From Methylobacterium bullatum (GTDB lineage Bacteria > Pseudomonadota > Alphaproteobacteria > Rhizobiales > Beijerinckiaceae), in assembly GCA_902712845.1 (NCBI GenBank), contig LR743504.1, forward strand, positions 2,950,001 to 3,014,000: a stretch of 64,000 bases of DNA. The letters are read 5' to 3'. Positions 27,837 to 35,939 of this stretch are shown here, piece by piece. How positions within the stretch are numbered: position 1 is the stretch's first letter; every line of letters begins with the position of its first letter. The notes beneath the pieces were generated by a model that was given only the letters and a program-made list of their open reading frames with translations, had not been told where the DNA came from and ran no database searches. A program made the position numbers and the translations under genes.

Positions 27837-28583
27837 ATGTTTCCGCCGCATCCCGTCGAGACGATCCCAGGCGATCCCGCATCCGGCCTCCTCCTCATCT
27901 GCGAGCACGCCTCGAATCACGTACCGGAGGATCTCGCACAGCTCGGCGTTCCGGAACGGGAATTCGCGCGCCACATCGCCTACGATATCGGCGCGGCCGA
28001 AGTGACGCGGCGGCTTGCGGCGCATCTCGGCGCGCCGGCCATCCTCACGCGGTTCTCGCGGCTCATCATCGACCCCAACCGGGGGCGCGAGGACCCGACG
28101 CTCGTCATGCGTCTGTCGGATGGCGCGGTGGTACCGGGCAACGCCCGCATCGACGAGGCCGGCAAGGACGAGCGCATCCGGCGCTTCTACGTGCCCTTCG
28201 ACGAGGCGGTGGATGCGGCCGTCGCGCGGGCTACGGAGGCGGGCGCGCCGCCGATCATCGTCACCATGCACAGTTTCACGGCCTCGTGGCGCGGCACCAT
28301 GCGGCCCTGGCATGTCGGCATCCTGTGGGACGGGGACGATCGCATGAGCGCGCCCCTCATCGCCGGGCTGCGCGCCGACCCGGCCGGGCTGACGGTGGGC
28401 GATAACGAGCCTTATGGCGGCGGCCTGCCGGGCGACACGATCGATCGCCACGCCATCGCACGCGGCCTTCCCAACGCCCTTGTGGAGATCCGGCAGGACC
28501 TCATCGCCCTGGAGCCGGGCCAGATCGAATGGGCGGCGCGTTTCGCCAAGCTCCTTCGGCCGTTGATGCCGAAAGCCGGCTGA
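27837..28583 (+). CDS. N-formylglutamate amidohydrolase family protein
   Basis: The 248-residue protein matches the FGase (HutG) family: LLICEHASNHVPED near 19, SRLIIDPNRG near 78, VTMHSFT near 141 and DNEPYGG near 187. The family cleaves N-formylglutamate to formate and glutamate at the end of histidine degradation. Many stand-alone alphaproteobacterial members have no hut genes near them, as here, and their true substrate is open. It is divergent from gckA with about 205 bases between. Confidence 0.8.
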   Translation: MFPPHPVETIPGDPASGLLLICEHASNHVPEDLAQLGVPEREFARHIAYDIGAAEVTRRLAAHLGAPAILTRFSRLIIDPNRGREDPTLVMRLSDGAVVPGNARIDEAGKDERIRRFYVPFDEAVDAAVARATEAGAPPIIVTMHSFTASWRGTMRPWHVGILWDGDDRMSAPLIAGLRADPAGLTVGDNEPYGGGLPGDTIDRHAIARGLPNALVEIRQDLIALEPGQIEWAARFAKLLRPLMPKAG

Positions 28584-28614
28584 CCTTCATTCCGTGATGA
28601 GTAGAGAGCTCATA

Positions 28615-28648
28615 CGAAAGCGGCGGGGCTCACGCCCCGCCGCTTTCG
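28615..28648. terminator. Strong bidirectional hairpin between convergent genes
   Basis: CGAAAGCGGCGGGGC and GCCCCGCCGCTTTCG form a 15-base perfect stem with a 4-base loop. The outer CTTTCG/CGAAAG edge gives a short U-tract in both directions. It sits between the amidohydrolase (plus) and the small exported protein (minus). Confidence 0.8.
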
Positions 28649-28668
28649 TCATTCCGTCAGCGTCTGTT

Positions 28669-28941
28669 TTAGCGGGGGCCGCCCGAGGTGCGGCCGTACT
28701 GCCAGACCGGGAAGCTGTTCTGCTCGGCGTTGCCTTCCCGAGCGGAGTCGCTGTCACGCCGGGCGACGATGGAGCCCGTGGTCAGATCATCATCGACGAC
28801 GGTCTGACGACCGACATAGCCGGGAGCCGCATGGGCGGAGATACCGGCAGGAGCCGTGTAGCTCTGCGCAAGAACGGGAGAAGTAACGGCGGTCGCACTC
28901 AAAACGACGGCAGCAACGGCGGAAGCAAGACGGGTATTCAT
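28669..28941 (-). CDS. Small exported protein of unknown function
   Basis: The 90-residue protein has a clear signal peptide (MNTRLASAVAAVVLSATAVT... cleaved near VLAQ, residue 26). The mature part of about 64 residues is polar, with DDDLTTGSIVARRDSDSA. No domain is recognised. It is alone on its strand, followed by the shared bidirectional hairpin. The location is probably periplasmic. Confidence 0.6.
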   Translation of the reverse strand: MNTRLASAVAAVVLSATAVTSPVLAQSYTAPAGISAHAAPGYVGRQTVVDDDLTTGSIVARRDSDSAREGNAEQNSFPVWQYGRTSGGPR

Positions 28942-29297
28942 GACTGAGTCCTATTAGGTTTCGCGGTCTCCGTCATAGGGCGGTGGGCCGTGAGTTCTTG
29001 TGTAGGCCTGATGTAGGACGAACACCGTCGCAATGTCGTGCGGTTTGGCACTCCATGCACGAGGCAACTGGCCAACACCCATGAGAGCCCTTGCCCTGCA
29101 CTGCACGCACGCAGCGGGGAGCGGGGGCTGCCCTGGCCATCGACAGCTCACGCTTCACGCGGGTGATGAAGCCATGGTGCCGGTTCGGCGGCCAAGATCG
29201 CCCCCCCGCACGGAAACGGGACCGCAGGTGACCAATGGTGTATCCTGCGGCGGACACGGCGGCGCCCGACCGCAAGCCCCCTGGAGAGGATTCCATA
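28942..29297. other. Divergent intergenic region
   Basis: The 356 bases lie between the small exported protein (minus) and the DUF1244 gene (plus). Apart from the GGAGAGGA ribosome site before 29298, nothing was identified. Open frames across it do not have family-like sequence. Confidence 0.4.
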
Positions 29298-29606
29298 ATG
29301 ACCGAGATCGACCCTGCCACCCGGACCGAGCTCGAAGCCGCGGTGTTCCGCCGCCTCGTGGCGCATCTGCAGATGCGCAGCGACGTCCAAAACATCGACC
29401 TCATGAACATGGCCGGCTTCTGCCGGAACTGTCTATCGAACTGGATGAAGGACGCCTCCGACGAGCGCGGCCTCGGCCTCACCAAGGACGAGACCCGCGA
29501 GCGCGTCTACGGAATGCCCTATGAGGAATGGAAGCGGCTGAACCAGGCCGAGGCCACGCCCGAGCAACAAGCGGCCTTCTCGAAGGCCCAAGCCGAGCCG
29601 CACTAA
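29298..29606 (+). CDS. DUF1244 family protein
   Basis: The 102-residue protein starts at 29298, with GAGAGGA at proper spacing; an upstream in-frame start lacks one. The conserved DUF1244 core is seen: AVFRRLVAHLQMRSDVQNID near 15 and MAGFCRNCLSNWM near 39 with its CxxC pair, then YGMPYEEWK near 75. The family is small, cytosolic, found in alpha- and gammaproteobacteria, and of unknown function. It is 82 bases upstream of gapR in the same direction. Confidence 0.85.
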   Translation: MTEIDPATRTELEAAVFRRLVAHLQMRSDVQNIDLMNMAGFCRNCLSNWMKDASDERGLGLTKDETRERVYGMPYEEWKRLNQAEATPEQQAAFSKAQAEPH

Positions 29607-29688
29607 GCTTCCGGTAAGCGTGATCGCTTAACCAGCCTCCTCCGGCGCATCCGACCCGATGCGCGTCAGATCAGGAATTGAGACGCTC

Positions 29689-29955
29689 ATGGCCGCTTCC
29701 GCCGCACCCGCCGTCGATGCCTCCTCGGTTGCCGCCGACCAGCTCAAGAGCTTCATCGAGCGCATCGAACGCCTGGAGGAGGAGAAGGCCGGCCTCGCCG
29801 GCGACATCAAGGACGTCTATGCCGAGGCCAAGGGCACCGGCTTCGACGTGAAGGCCCTGCGCAAGATCATCTCCCTGCGCAAGAAGGACCATGCCGAGCG
29901 CCAGGAGGAAGAGGCGATCCTGGAGCTCTACATGCAGGCCCTCGGCATGGTGTAG
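29689..29955 (+). CDS. gapR: GapR family nucleoid-associated protein (DUF2312)
   Basis: The start at 29689 gives an 88-residue protein with the DUF2312 core: [20 protein letters not shown] near 19 and [20 protein letters not shown] near 42. GapR in Caulobacter is an AT-rich-DNA-binding, overtwisted-DNA-sensing protein that stimulates topoisomerases and affects replication and chromosome structure. The long amphipathic helices form the dimer ring. The next gene is a response regulator 58 bases downstream. Confidence 0.9.
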   Translation: MAASAAPAVDASSVAADQLKSFIERIERLEEEKAGLAGDIKDVYAEAKGTGFDVKALRKIISLRKKDHAERQEEEAILELYMQALGMV

Positions 29956-30013
29956 GCCGACATCGCAGCGTGCCGGCCCATCCTTTCGAGCATCGAGCAG
30001 GGCGATAGCGACG

Positions 30014-30760
30014 ATGCCTCAGCTCCTCGACACGCCCTCACGGGACGGCACGGGTCACATCCTCCTCGTGGAGGATGACGACGGCATGCGGATGCTCGTC
30101 ACCCGCCTGCTGCGGGAGAACGGCTACCGCGTCACCGGTTGCCGCCACGGCGGGGAGATGTGGCGGCTCCTGCCGGAGGGCGGCATCGATCTCGTCCTCC
30201 TCGACGTGATGCTGCCCGGCGCCTCCGGCATCGATCTCCTCCGGAGCCTGCGCGCGAAGAGCACGGTTCCGGTCATCATGGTCAGCGCCCGCAACGAGGA
30301 GGCGGACCGCGTGCTCGGCCTCGAATTCGGGGCGGACGATTACGTGGCCAAGCCGTTCGGCCGGCCCGAACTGCTCGCCCGGATCCGCGCGGTTCTCCGA
30401 CGCTCCGCCATCGCCGCGACCGCGCCGGATGCCTCCCGGAGCGAGAGCGTGGCCTTCGACGGCTGGCGTCTCGACCTGCGCAGCCGCTCGCTCCGCGACC
30501 CCGAGGGCGCGGGCGTCGACCTGTCCGGGGCGGAATACGACCTGCTCCTGGTGTTCCTCGACCATCCGAACCGCGTCCTCGGCCGCGAGCAGATCCTGGA
30601 ACTGTCCCGCGCCCGCCTCGGCTCGCCCTCGGACCGCAGCGTCGACACCCTGGTCAGCCGACTTCGGCGAAAGCTGGAGCCGCCGGACGGCCACACTGCG
30701 ATCATCAAGACGGTCCGTGGCTCCGGCTACATCTTCAGCGCGACGGTCGAGCGGAGGTGA
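30014..30760 (+). CDS. OmpR-family response regulator
   Basis: The 248-residue protein has a receiver domain (about 15-125) with acidic pair E20/D21-D22, phospho-acceptor D64 in LLDVMLPG and the switch lysine in AKPFG. The C-terminal winged helix (about 150-245) includes LSGAEYDLLLVFLDHP and SVDTLVSRLRRKLE. It binds DNA after phosphorylation by its partner kinase. The stop overlaps the kinase GTG by four bases. The regulon is not evident; a perfect inverted repeat at 32106-32139 and the small exported protein after it are candidates. Confidence 0.9.
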   Translation: MPQLLDTPSRDGTGHILLVEDDDGMRMLVTRLLRENGYRVTGCRHGGEMWRLLPEGGIDLVLLDVMLPGASGIDLLRSLRAKSTVPVIMVSARNEEADRVLGLEFGADDYVAKPFGRPELLARIRAVLRRSAIAATAPDASRSESVAFDGWRLDLRSRSLRDPEGAGVDLSGAEYDLLLVFLDHPNRVLGREQILELSRARLGSPSDRSVDTLVSRLRRKLEPPDGHTAIIKTVRGSGYIFSATVERR

Positions 30761-32079
30761 GGCGCCTGCTCGCCTTCGCGCGCAGCCTCGAGGCGCGCAC
30801 CATGGCCGTGCTGCTCGTGGCCATCGTGGTCGTCCATGCCGGGGCATTGCTGCTCTATCGCCAATCGGCGGTGGCGGCCGCCGACGAGGCCTTCGCACAG
30901 CAGATCGCCACTCAGCTCGCTCTGGCGCGAGAAGGCCTGATCCGGCGGCCGGTGATGGAGCGCGACACGGAGGCGAGGGCATTGTCCTCACCGCATTTCG
31001 AGATCGAGTGGTCGAAGGCCCCTCCGATCCGCCCGCGGGAACATGACGATCCCGTGCTCTGGTCGCTCCGGTCGCGCATCCTCGCCCTCCAGCCGAGCCT
31101 CGGCCCCGAGCTCGCCCTCGCCATGGGGGACGGGCAGGATGCGCTGCACGCGCAGGATCTGAGCGGGACGCTCTCGCTGCCGGATGGCGGCACGCTCACC
31201 TTCCGTTCCGCCCATGCTCCGAACCTCGCCCGCCTGGGGGCCTGGGCCTTCGTCTCGACGGCGGTGGCGATCCTCGTCGGCCTCGCCGCCGTGCTGCTGG
31301 TGCATCGGATCGCCAAGCCCTTGCGCAGCCTCACCCGAGTCACGGAAGCGATCGGCAACGGCCCCGTGGTCGCCGTGCCAGAGGCCGGCCCGGACGAGAC
31401 GCGCGGAATCGCCCGCGCGCTCAATGCCATGCAGCACCGCATTCACGGACTGGTCTCCGAGCGGACTCAGGCACTCGCGGCCGTCTCGCACGATCTGCGC
31501 ACGCCCATCGCCCGGCTGCGCCTGCGCATCGAGCGCGTGGCCGACGCCAACGAGGCGCAGGCCATGTCCGGCGACCTCGACGAGATGCAGGCCATGATCG
31601 ACTCCACGCTGGCTTATCTGCGCGGCGATTCGGACCCGGAGCCACGCCGGATCACCAACGTGGCGAGTCTCGCGATGAGCGTCGGCAATGCCGCCGCCGA
31701 TGCCGACCGGCCCGTGACGTATGACGGCCCCGGCAGGGCGCTGTCGGAGGTTCGACCCGTCGCCCTGCGGCGGGCGCTGGAGAACCTCGTCGATAATGCC
31801 GTGCGCTACGGCCAACGAGCCACCATGATCCTGGAAATCGGCGAGGACGCGATCGTCTTGAGGATCGAGGATGACGGCCCCGGCATTGCGCCCGAGGAGG
31901 TGGAGAGCGCGTTCGCGCCGTTCACGCGCCTGGAGGCCTCGCGCAATCGCCATACCGGCGGCACCGGTCTGGGCCTCACCATCGCCCGGCGCGCGATCCT
32001 GGCAGAGGGCGGCAGTCTCACCCTGACCAACCGGGCCGAGGGCGGGTTGCGGGCCGAGCTGATCCTGCCGCGCGTGTAG
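30757..32079 (+). CDS. EnvZ-like sensor histidine kinase
   Basis: The GTG at 30757 gives 440 residues. Order: membrane span about 16-34, a periplasmic loop 35-160, second span 161-183, HAMP 184-236, HisKA with H245 in AVSHDLRTPIARLR, and an ATPase domain with N-box ENLVDNAVRYG (341-351), G1 DDGPGIAP (372-379) and G2 GGTGLGL (401-407). Loop composition gives no hint of the ligand. It is translationally coupled to the OmpR-type regulator. Confidence 0.9.
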   Translation: MRRLLAFARSLEARTMAVLLVAIVVVHAGALLLYRQSAVAAADEAFAQQIATQLALAREGLIRRPVMERDTEARALSSPHFEIEWSKAPPIRPREHDDPVLWSLRSRILALQPSLGPELALAMGDGQDALHAQDLSGTLSLPDGGTLTFRSAHAPNLARLGAWAFVSTAVAILVGLAAVLLVHRIAKPLRSLTRVTEAIGNGPVVAVPEAGPDETRGIARALNAMQHRIHGLVSERTQALAAVSHDLRTPIARLRLRIERVADANEAQAMSGDLDEMQAMIDSTLAYLRGDSDPEPRRITNVASLAMSVGNAAADADRPVTYDGPGRALSEVRPVALRRALENLVDNAVRYGQRATMILEIGEDAIVLRIEDDGPGIAPEEVESAFAPFTRLEASRNRHTGGTGLGLTIARRAILAEGGSLTLTNRAEGGLRAELILPRV

Positions 32080-32105
32080 GCCCGGGACTCACCTGATATC
32101 AAGTC

Positions 32106-32139
32106 TCACTGACCCTAACCTATGGGTCAGGGTCAGTGA
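32106..32139. repeat. Perfect 11-base inverted repeat (TCACTGACCCT / AGGGTCAGTGA)
   Basis: The arms are separated by 12 bases, and GACCC/GGGTC continues within the spacer. It lies 26 bases beyond the kinase stop and about 175 bases before the small exported His-rich protein. There is no T-run. It could terminate the two-component operon or be an operator for the next gene. Confidence 0.5.
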
Positions 32140-32313
32140 GGTCCGGCGGACGACCGCCGTCGCGCCGTCGCGCGGAGAGACCTCGATGAGTCAGGCTTTT
32201 CGAGGTCCGGTATGACACACTTCGTCACGAAGGCGGCGAGCGGGCGTCAAACGGCTTTTCCATCTCCTGGATCGACGCGGCGGAGCAGCCGCGCAACCAC
32301 GGAGACACCGACC

Positions 32314-32568
32314 ATGACACGCTTCGCACGCAGCCTCGCCGCCACCGGCATCCTCTTCGGACTCGCGGTTCCGGCCCTGGCCATCGACGGGCACGGCAAC
32401 GCCAGCAACCCCTCGGTCTCGGCCCCGAACACGGGGACCGTGTCGGGCGGCCCGGCCCATCGCGACGACCCGCGCGTGCGGGAATCCAAGGAGGTCGGAC
32501 GTGACGGGAAGCCGCTGCATTCCGACAAGGATGGCCACGCCCACGGCCACAGCCACGACAAGAAGTGA
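32314..32568 (+). CDS. Small exported His/Asp-rich protein
   Basis: The start at 32314, after GGAGA, gives 84 residues with a signal peptide (cleavage near PALAID, about residue 24). The mature part is low-complexity and ends in a metal-binding-like tail (HSDKDGHAHGHSHDKK). Binding of zinc, nickel or copper in the periplasm is an inference from composition only. It follows the two-component genes and a long inverted repeat, so it may be a target of that system. Confidence 0.65.
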   Translation: MTRFARSLAATGILFGLAVPALAIDGHGNASNPSVSAPNTGTVSGGPAHRDDPRVRESKEVGRDGKPLHSDKDGHAHGHSHDKK

Positions 32569-32574
32569 CGATTG

Positions 32575-32602
32575 GGCGGGAGGTGCGTGGCCGCCTCCCG
32601 CC
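32575..32602. terminator. Bidirectional hairpin between convergent genes
   Basis: GGCGGGAGG and CCTCCCGCC form a perfect 9-base stem with a 10-base loop, in the 37-base gap between the His-rich gene and the ClC gene. No T-run is present. Confidence 0.55.
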
Positions 32603-32605
32603 GCT

Positions 32606-33946
32606 TCAACGCCGGGTGCGCACCTCGCGCAGGGTGGAACCGGGCTCGACGGCGCCGCCCTTCGAGACGGCGATGCGCTGCGACAGGTAGATGCCGTGAT
32701 GGCCCGAACAGGCATAGGCGGCAAAGCACGCAACCGCCATGGCGACGCCGTGCGTTGCCCCGAACAGTTCGATTCCCATCAGTGTGCAGGCGAGCGGAGT
32801 GTTGGCGGCGCCCGCGAAGACCGCCACGAAGCCCAGCGCGGCCATCAGGTCGAGGGGCGCCCCCATCGCTCCACCAAGGGCATTGCCGAGGGCGGCGCCG
32901 ATGAAGAACAGTGGCGTCACCTCGCCACCCTTGAAGCCCGAAGCCAGGGTGACGACGGTGAAGAGGATCTTCCAGGCCCAGGACCAGGGATGGACCTCAG
33001 CGCCGAAGAAGCTCGCGATGCTCAGGCCTCCCGCATCGGGCGCGGTGACGCCGAGGCCGAGATAGTCACGGGTGCCGACCGCGTAGACGAGGCCGATCAC
33101 CGCCAAGCCGCCGAGGACCGGGCGCAGGGGCGCGTAGGGAATGAGGCGCTTCAACCACCCGCCGAGGATGTGGTTGGCCTCGGCGAAGACGATGGCCACG
33201 AGCCCGAAGGCGACACCCGCGACGGCGACTTTTGCCAGCAGAACCGGATCGAGGGCGATGGTGCCGGTCGCATCCGCCAGATAGGCGATGCGGAACAGAG
33301 AATGGTGGATGCCCCAGGCCTGACAGGCCCAGTCGCCGATGACGGCCGCGAGCAGGCAGGGGATCAGAGCGGTATAGTCCACCCGGCCGATGGCCAGGAC
33401 TTCGAGGGCGAAGACGGCCCCGGCGATGGGTGTGCCGAACACCGCCCCGAACCCCGCCGCCACGCCCGCCATCAGCACGATGCGCGTGCCCGCCGGATCG
33501 AGCCTGGCCAGGCGCCCGATGGCGCTGGCGAGGCTGGCGCCGAGCTGCACCGCCGTGCCTTCCCGGCCGGCGGACCCGCCGAAGAGATGGGTCGCCACGG
33601 TCCCGAGGAAGATCAGCGGCGCCATGCGCAGGGGAACCCCGCCACCGGGCTCATGGATCTGATCGACCACGAGGTTGTTGCCGCCCTCCACCCCACGCCC
33701 GACGCGGTGGTAGAGCAGGCCGATGGCAAAGCCCCCCACAGGCAGCAGGAACAGCAGCCAGGGATGCGCGAAGCGGGCGTTCGTGGCGACGTCCAGGCAC
33801 CACAGGAAGGCCGCGCAGAGGGAGCCCACCACCGCCGCCATCGGCACGAGGATCACCGCCCAGCGGACGAACGCGATCGCCCAGGCCACGCGGAGCATCG
33901 TGCCGCGCTTCAGATCGGCGATCCGGTTCTTGAAGGAGACAGGCAT
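32606..33946 (-). CDS. ClC-family chloride channel / anion transporter
   Basis: The 446-residue integral membrane protein is taken from the ATG at 33946, where similarity and a GGAG ribosome site start. About ten membrane segments are seen. The selectivity-filter region is [18 protein letters not shown] (near residue 127), corresponding to the GK/REGP motif. [18 protein letters not shown] (near 345) corresponds to the GxFxP loop, and an [16 protein letters not shown] segment follows. This filter resembles the SycA-like branch of bacterial ClC proteins. Whether it is a channel or a proton-coupled exchanger is not decided by what was read. Confidence 0.85.
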   Translation of the reverse strand: MPVSFKNRIADLKRGTMLRVAWAIAFVRWAVILVPMAAVVGSLCAAFLWCLDVATNARFAHPWLLFLLPVGGFAIGLLYHRVGRGVEGGNNLVVDQIHEPGGGVPLRMAPLIFLGTVATHLFGGSAGREGTAVQLGASLASAIGRLARLDPAGTRIVLMAGVAAGFGAVFGTPIAGAVFALEVLAIGRVDYTALIPCLLAAVIGDWACQAWGIHHSLFRIAYLADATGTIALDPVLLAKVAVAGVAFGLVAIVFAEANHILGGWLKRLIPYAPLRPVLGGLAVIGLVYAVGTRDYLGLGVTAPDAGGLSIASFFGAEVHPWSWAWKILFTVVTLASGFKGGEVTPLFFIGAALGNALGGAMGAPLDLMAALGFVAVFAGAANTPLACTLMGIELFGATHGVAMAVACFAAYACSGHHGIYLSQRIAVSKGGAVEPGSTLREVRTRR

Positions 33947-34165
33947 GGTTCCACCGTCTTGCTGCGTGGCAAAAGGGTAGGAATCATCAGCCCTTATGGC
34001 GGTTCGGCTTTGCGCCCGGCAGAATCCATTGCCGCAGCCTTCGTGTCGCCTGGCGGGCAACGCGTCAAGCCCGTGGCAAAAGCTCGTGTCCGACGATACC
34101 CAACCCATTGCCGCCGCCGGGGCGTTGGCCTCGACGCATGTCGGAGGCCATCACATGAGCGAGGT

Positions 34166-35749
34166 TCAGCGCCCGGCAGCCACCGCGCGGGTGGACGAGC
34201 CGGTGAAGCGCGCGGCAGTGAGGTCGTCGCCGGGGCTGCGTCCCGAGAAACGGCTGCGCACGCCGCTCTCCGCCTGGGCGACGAAGCCCGCCGGCGCGGC
34301 ATCGGCGCGGGCGCGGGCCGGGGCGACGTGAACGGGTGAGGCGCGGCTTGCCGGCGCGGTCTCCGCGGCGGCCACCTCGAACAGGGCGCGCAGCTGCGTG
34401 CGTGCATCGGCATCGGCGGCGACGGGCCGGGCGAAACGGGTGGGCGCCGCGGTGACGGGCGGCGCGGCCATCCCGGTGGGAGAGAGACTCGCCACCTGAA
34501 TGGCGGGACGCGGCGGCGGCAGAGGCATGGTGAGTGCGGCGGAGACGGCGGCGAATTCGGAGGGCCGGCGCGGCGGCAGCGGCACGTCGATCGAACTCGA
34601 TTCCGCCTCGGCGGGGACCGCAGGCTTGGAGACGTCCTGAATCTTGGAGACGTCCTGGGTCAGGAGGCTCTGGGCATCGCGTCCGTCACGGCGCAGGAGA
34701 GCGCCCTTGAGGGCATCTGAGGCGGCCGGCGCGGCATAGGCAAGCGCCTCGCGGGTGCCGGACTGGTCGTCCGGATCGGCGCTGGCCACGAGAACGGTGG
34801 GCTTTGCCCGGGCGCGGGCCGGAGTTTCCGGCTGAGCGGCGGGCGCCTTCGCGCCGCCGCCGAAAAGGCTGGCGAAGAAGCCCTTGATGCTCGGGCCGTC
34901 ATCCTCGTCCATCATCGCGACCTGGGTCACACCGAGCACGGTGCCGCCACGGGCGAGCACCTCCGCGCGGGCGAGTTCGTAGCCGGGCAGGGGGCGGTTG
35001 TCGGCGGGCAGATGCACGGTCTTGCCATCGGGAAACAGCCGGGCCAGCTGGTCGTGGCTCATGCGCGGCCAGGAGCGGACGGAGCCGACGTCGAGATGGA
35101 CGAAGGGCGAACCGGCATGGGGATACCAGCCGACACCGCCGCGCTGCATCCGCATGCCGACGGCACGCAGCTGGTCGATGGAGACGTCCGGCAGGTAGAA
35201 ATCCATCGCCTTGCCGAGCATGTGCTGGCTATACTCGGCCACCGCGCGCGACCGGCGGCGCAGCATGGCGTTGGTGCCCGGTGACCGATAGGCCGAGACC
35301 ACGGTGATCGGCTCCTGCGAGCCCACCGACCGAAAGGCCTCCCACACCGTGTCGAACAGGCGGGGGTCCATCTTGGTGGGCTCATCCAAGCGCCAGTCGC
35401 GCAGCATCCAGTTGAGCTGCTCCAGCGCCGCACGGTCGTAACGCCCGTCACGCTTGAACGTGATCGTGGCGCTCTCTTTCGTGTGGGTATGGTATATCGA
35501 GAGAGTGCGGGTATCGCCGTTGGCGACCGCATCCTGCGTCCCCCGCGTGCCCGCGCCAAGCGCCAGGGCGATGCCCGACGCCGCAACGATCGAACGGCGC
35601 AGGCGGGGATGGGAGAAGGCGTCGCGGAGATAGCCCCGAAGGCGAGAGATCGGCTGGGTGGATCGGTCGGCCGGCTGGGCCTCTTCACGCAGCGGAATGC
35701 CCACGATCGTCCTCACCTCTGCCAGACCACGCGTTGTCGCGTGGATCAT
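34166..35749 (-). CDS. DUF882 / M15-like (YcbK family) peptidoglycan peptidase with long disordered tail
   Basis: The 527-residue protein has an N-terminal hydrophobic segment (about 52-68) that serves as signal or anchor. A DUF882 domain (about 80-230) carries the zinc motif H176xxGxAxD183 and the distal H218 in FVHLDVG. These residues resemble the MepK/YcbK class, murein endopeptidases that cut cross-links. The C-terminal half (about 290-527) is Ala/Pro-rich, low-complexity and probably disordered, unlike the ~180-residue E. coli form. The next gene upstream on this strand is an L,D-transpeptidase, so the pair may cleave and make 3-3 cross-links. Confidence 0.8.
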   Translation of the reverse strand: MIHATTRGLAEVRTIVGIPLREEAQPADRSTQPISRLRGYLRDAFSHPRLRRSIVAASGIALALGAGTRGTQDAVANGDTRTLSIYHTHTKESATITFKRDGRYDRAALEQLNWMLRDWRLDEPTKMDPRLFDTVWEAFRSVGSQEPITVVSAYRSPGTNAMLRRRSRAVAEYSQHMLGKAMDFYLPDVSIDQLRAVGMRMQRGGVGWYPHAGSPFVHLDVGSVRSWPRMSHDQLARLFPDGKTVHLPADNRPLPGYELARAEVLARGGTVLGVTQVAMMDEDDGPSIKGFFASLFGGGAKAPAAQPETPARARAKPTVLVASADPDDQSGTREALAYAAPAASDALKGALLRRDGRDAQSLLTQDVSKIQDVSKPAVPAEAESSSIDVPLPPRRPSEFAAVSAALTMPLPPPRPAIQVASLSPTGMAAPPVTAAPTRFARPVAADADARTQLRALFEVAAAETAPASRASPVHVAPARARADAAPAGFVAQAESGVRSRFSGRSPGDDLTAARFTGSSTRAVAAGR

Positions 35750-35939
35750 GGTGAACGCAAGGTTACCGAAAACCGTAAACGAAAGGTTCTCGGATCCTCA
35801 GCCATTCGCCGGTCGACACAACGGCTATGTTTGAACCGTGGCAAAATCGTGCCGGCCCGCCGCCGTGATTGGGCATCGGCAAGAGCGGCGTCGCACATTT
35901 CTCGCTACGTGGCATTCCCGCAACGACACCGGCCGCGCG

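Noticed and set aside
29033..29524. Open frame on the plus strand overlapping DUF1244
   Set aside because: It is out of frame with the conserved DUF1244 protein and has Arg/Pro-rich shadow composition.
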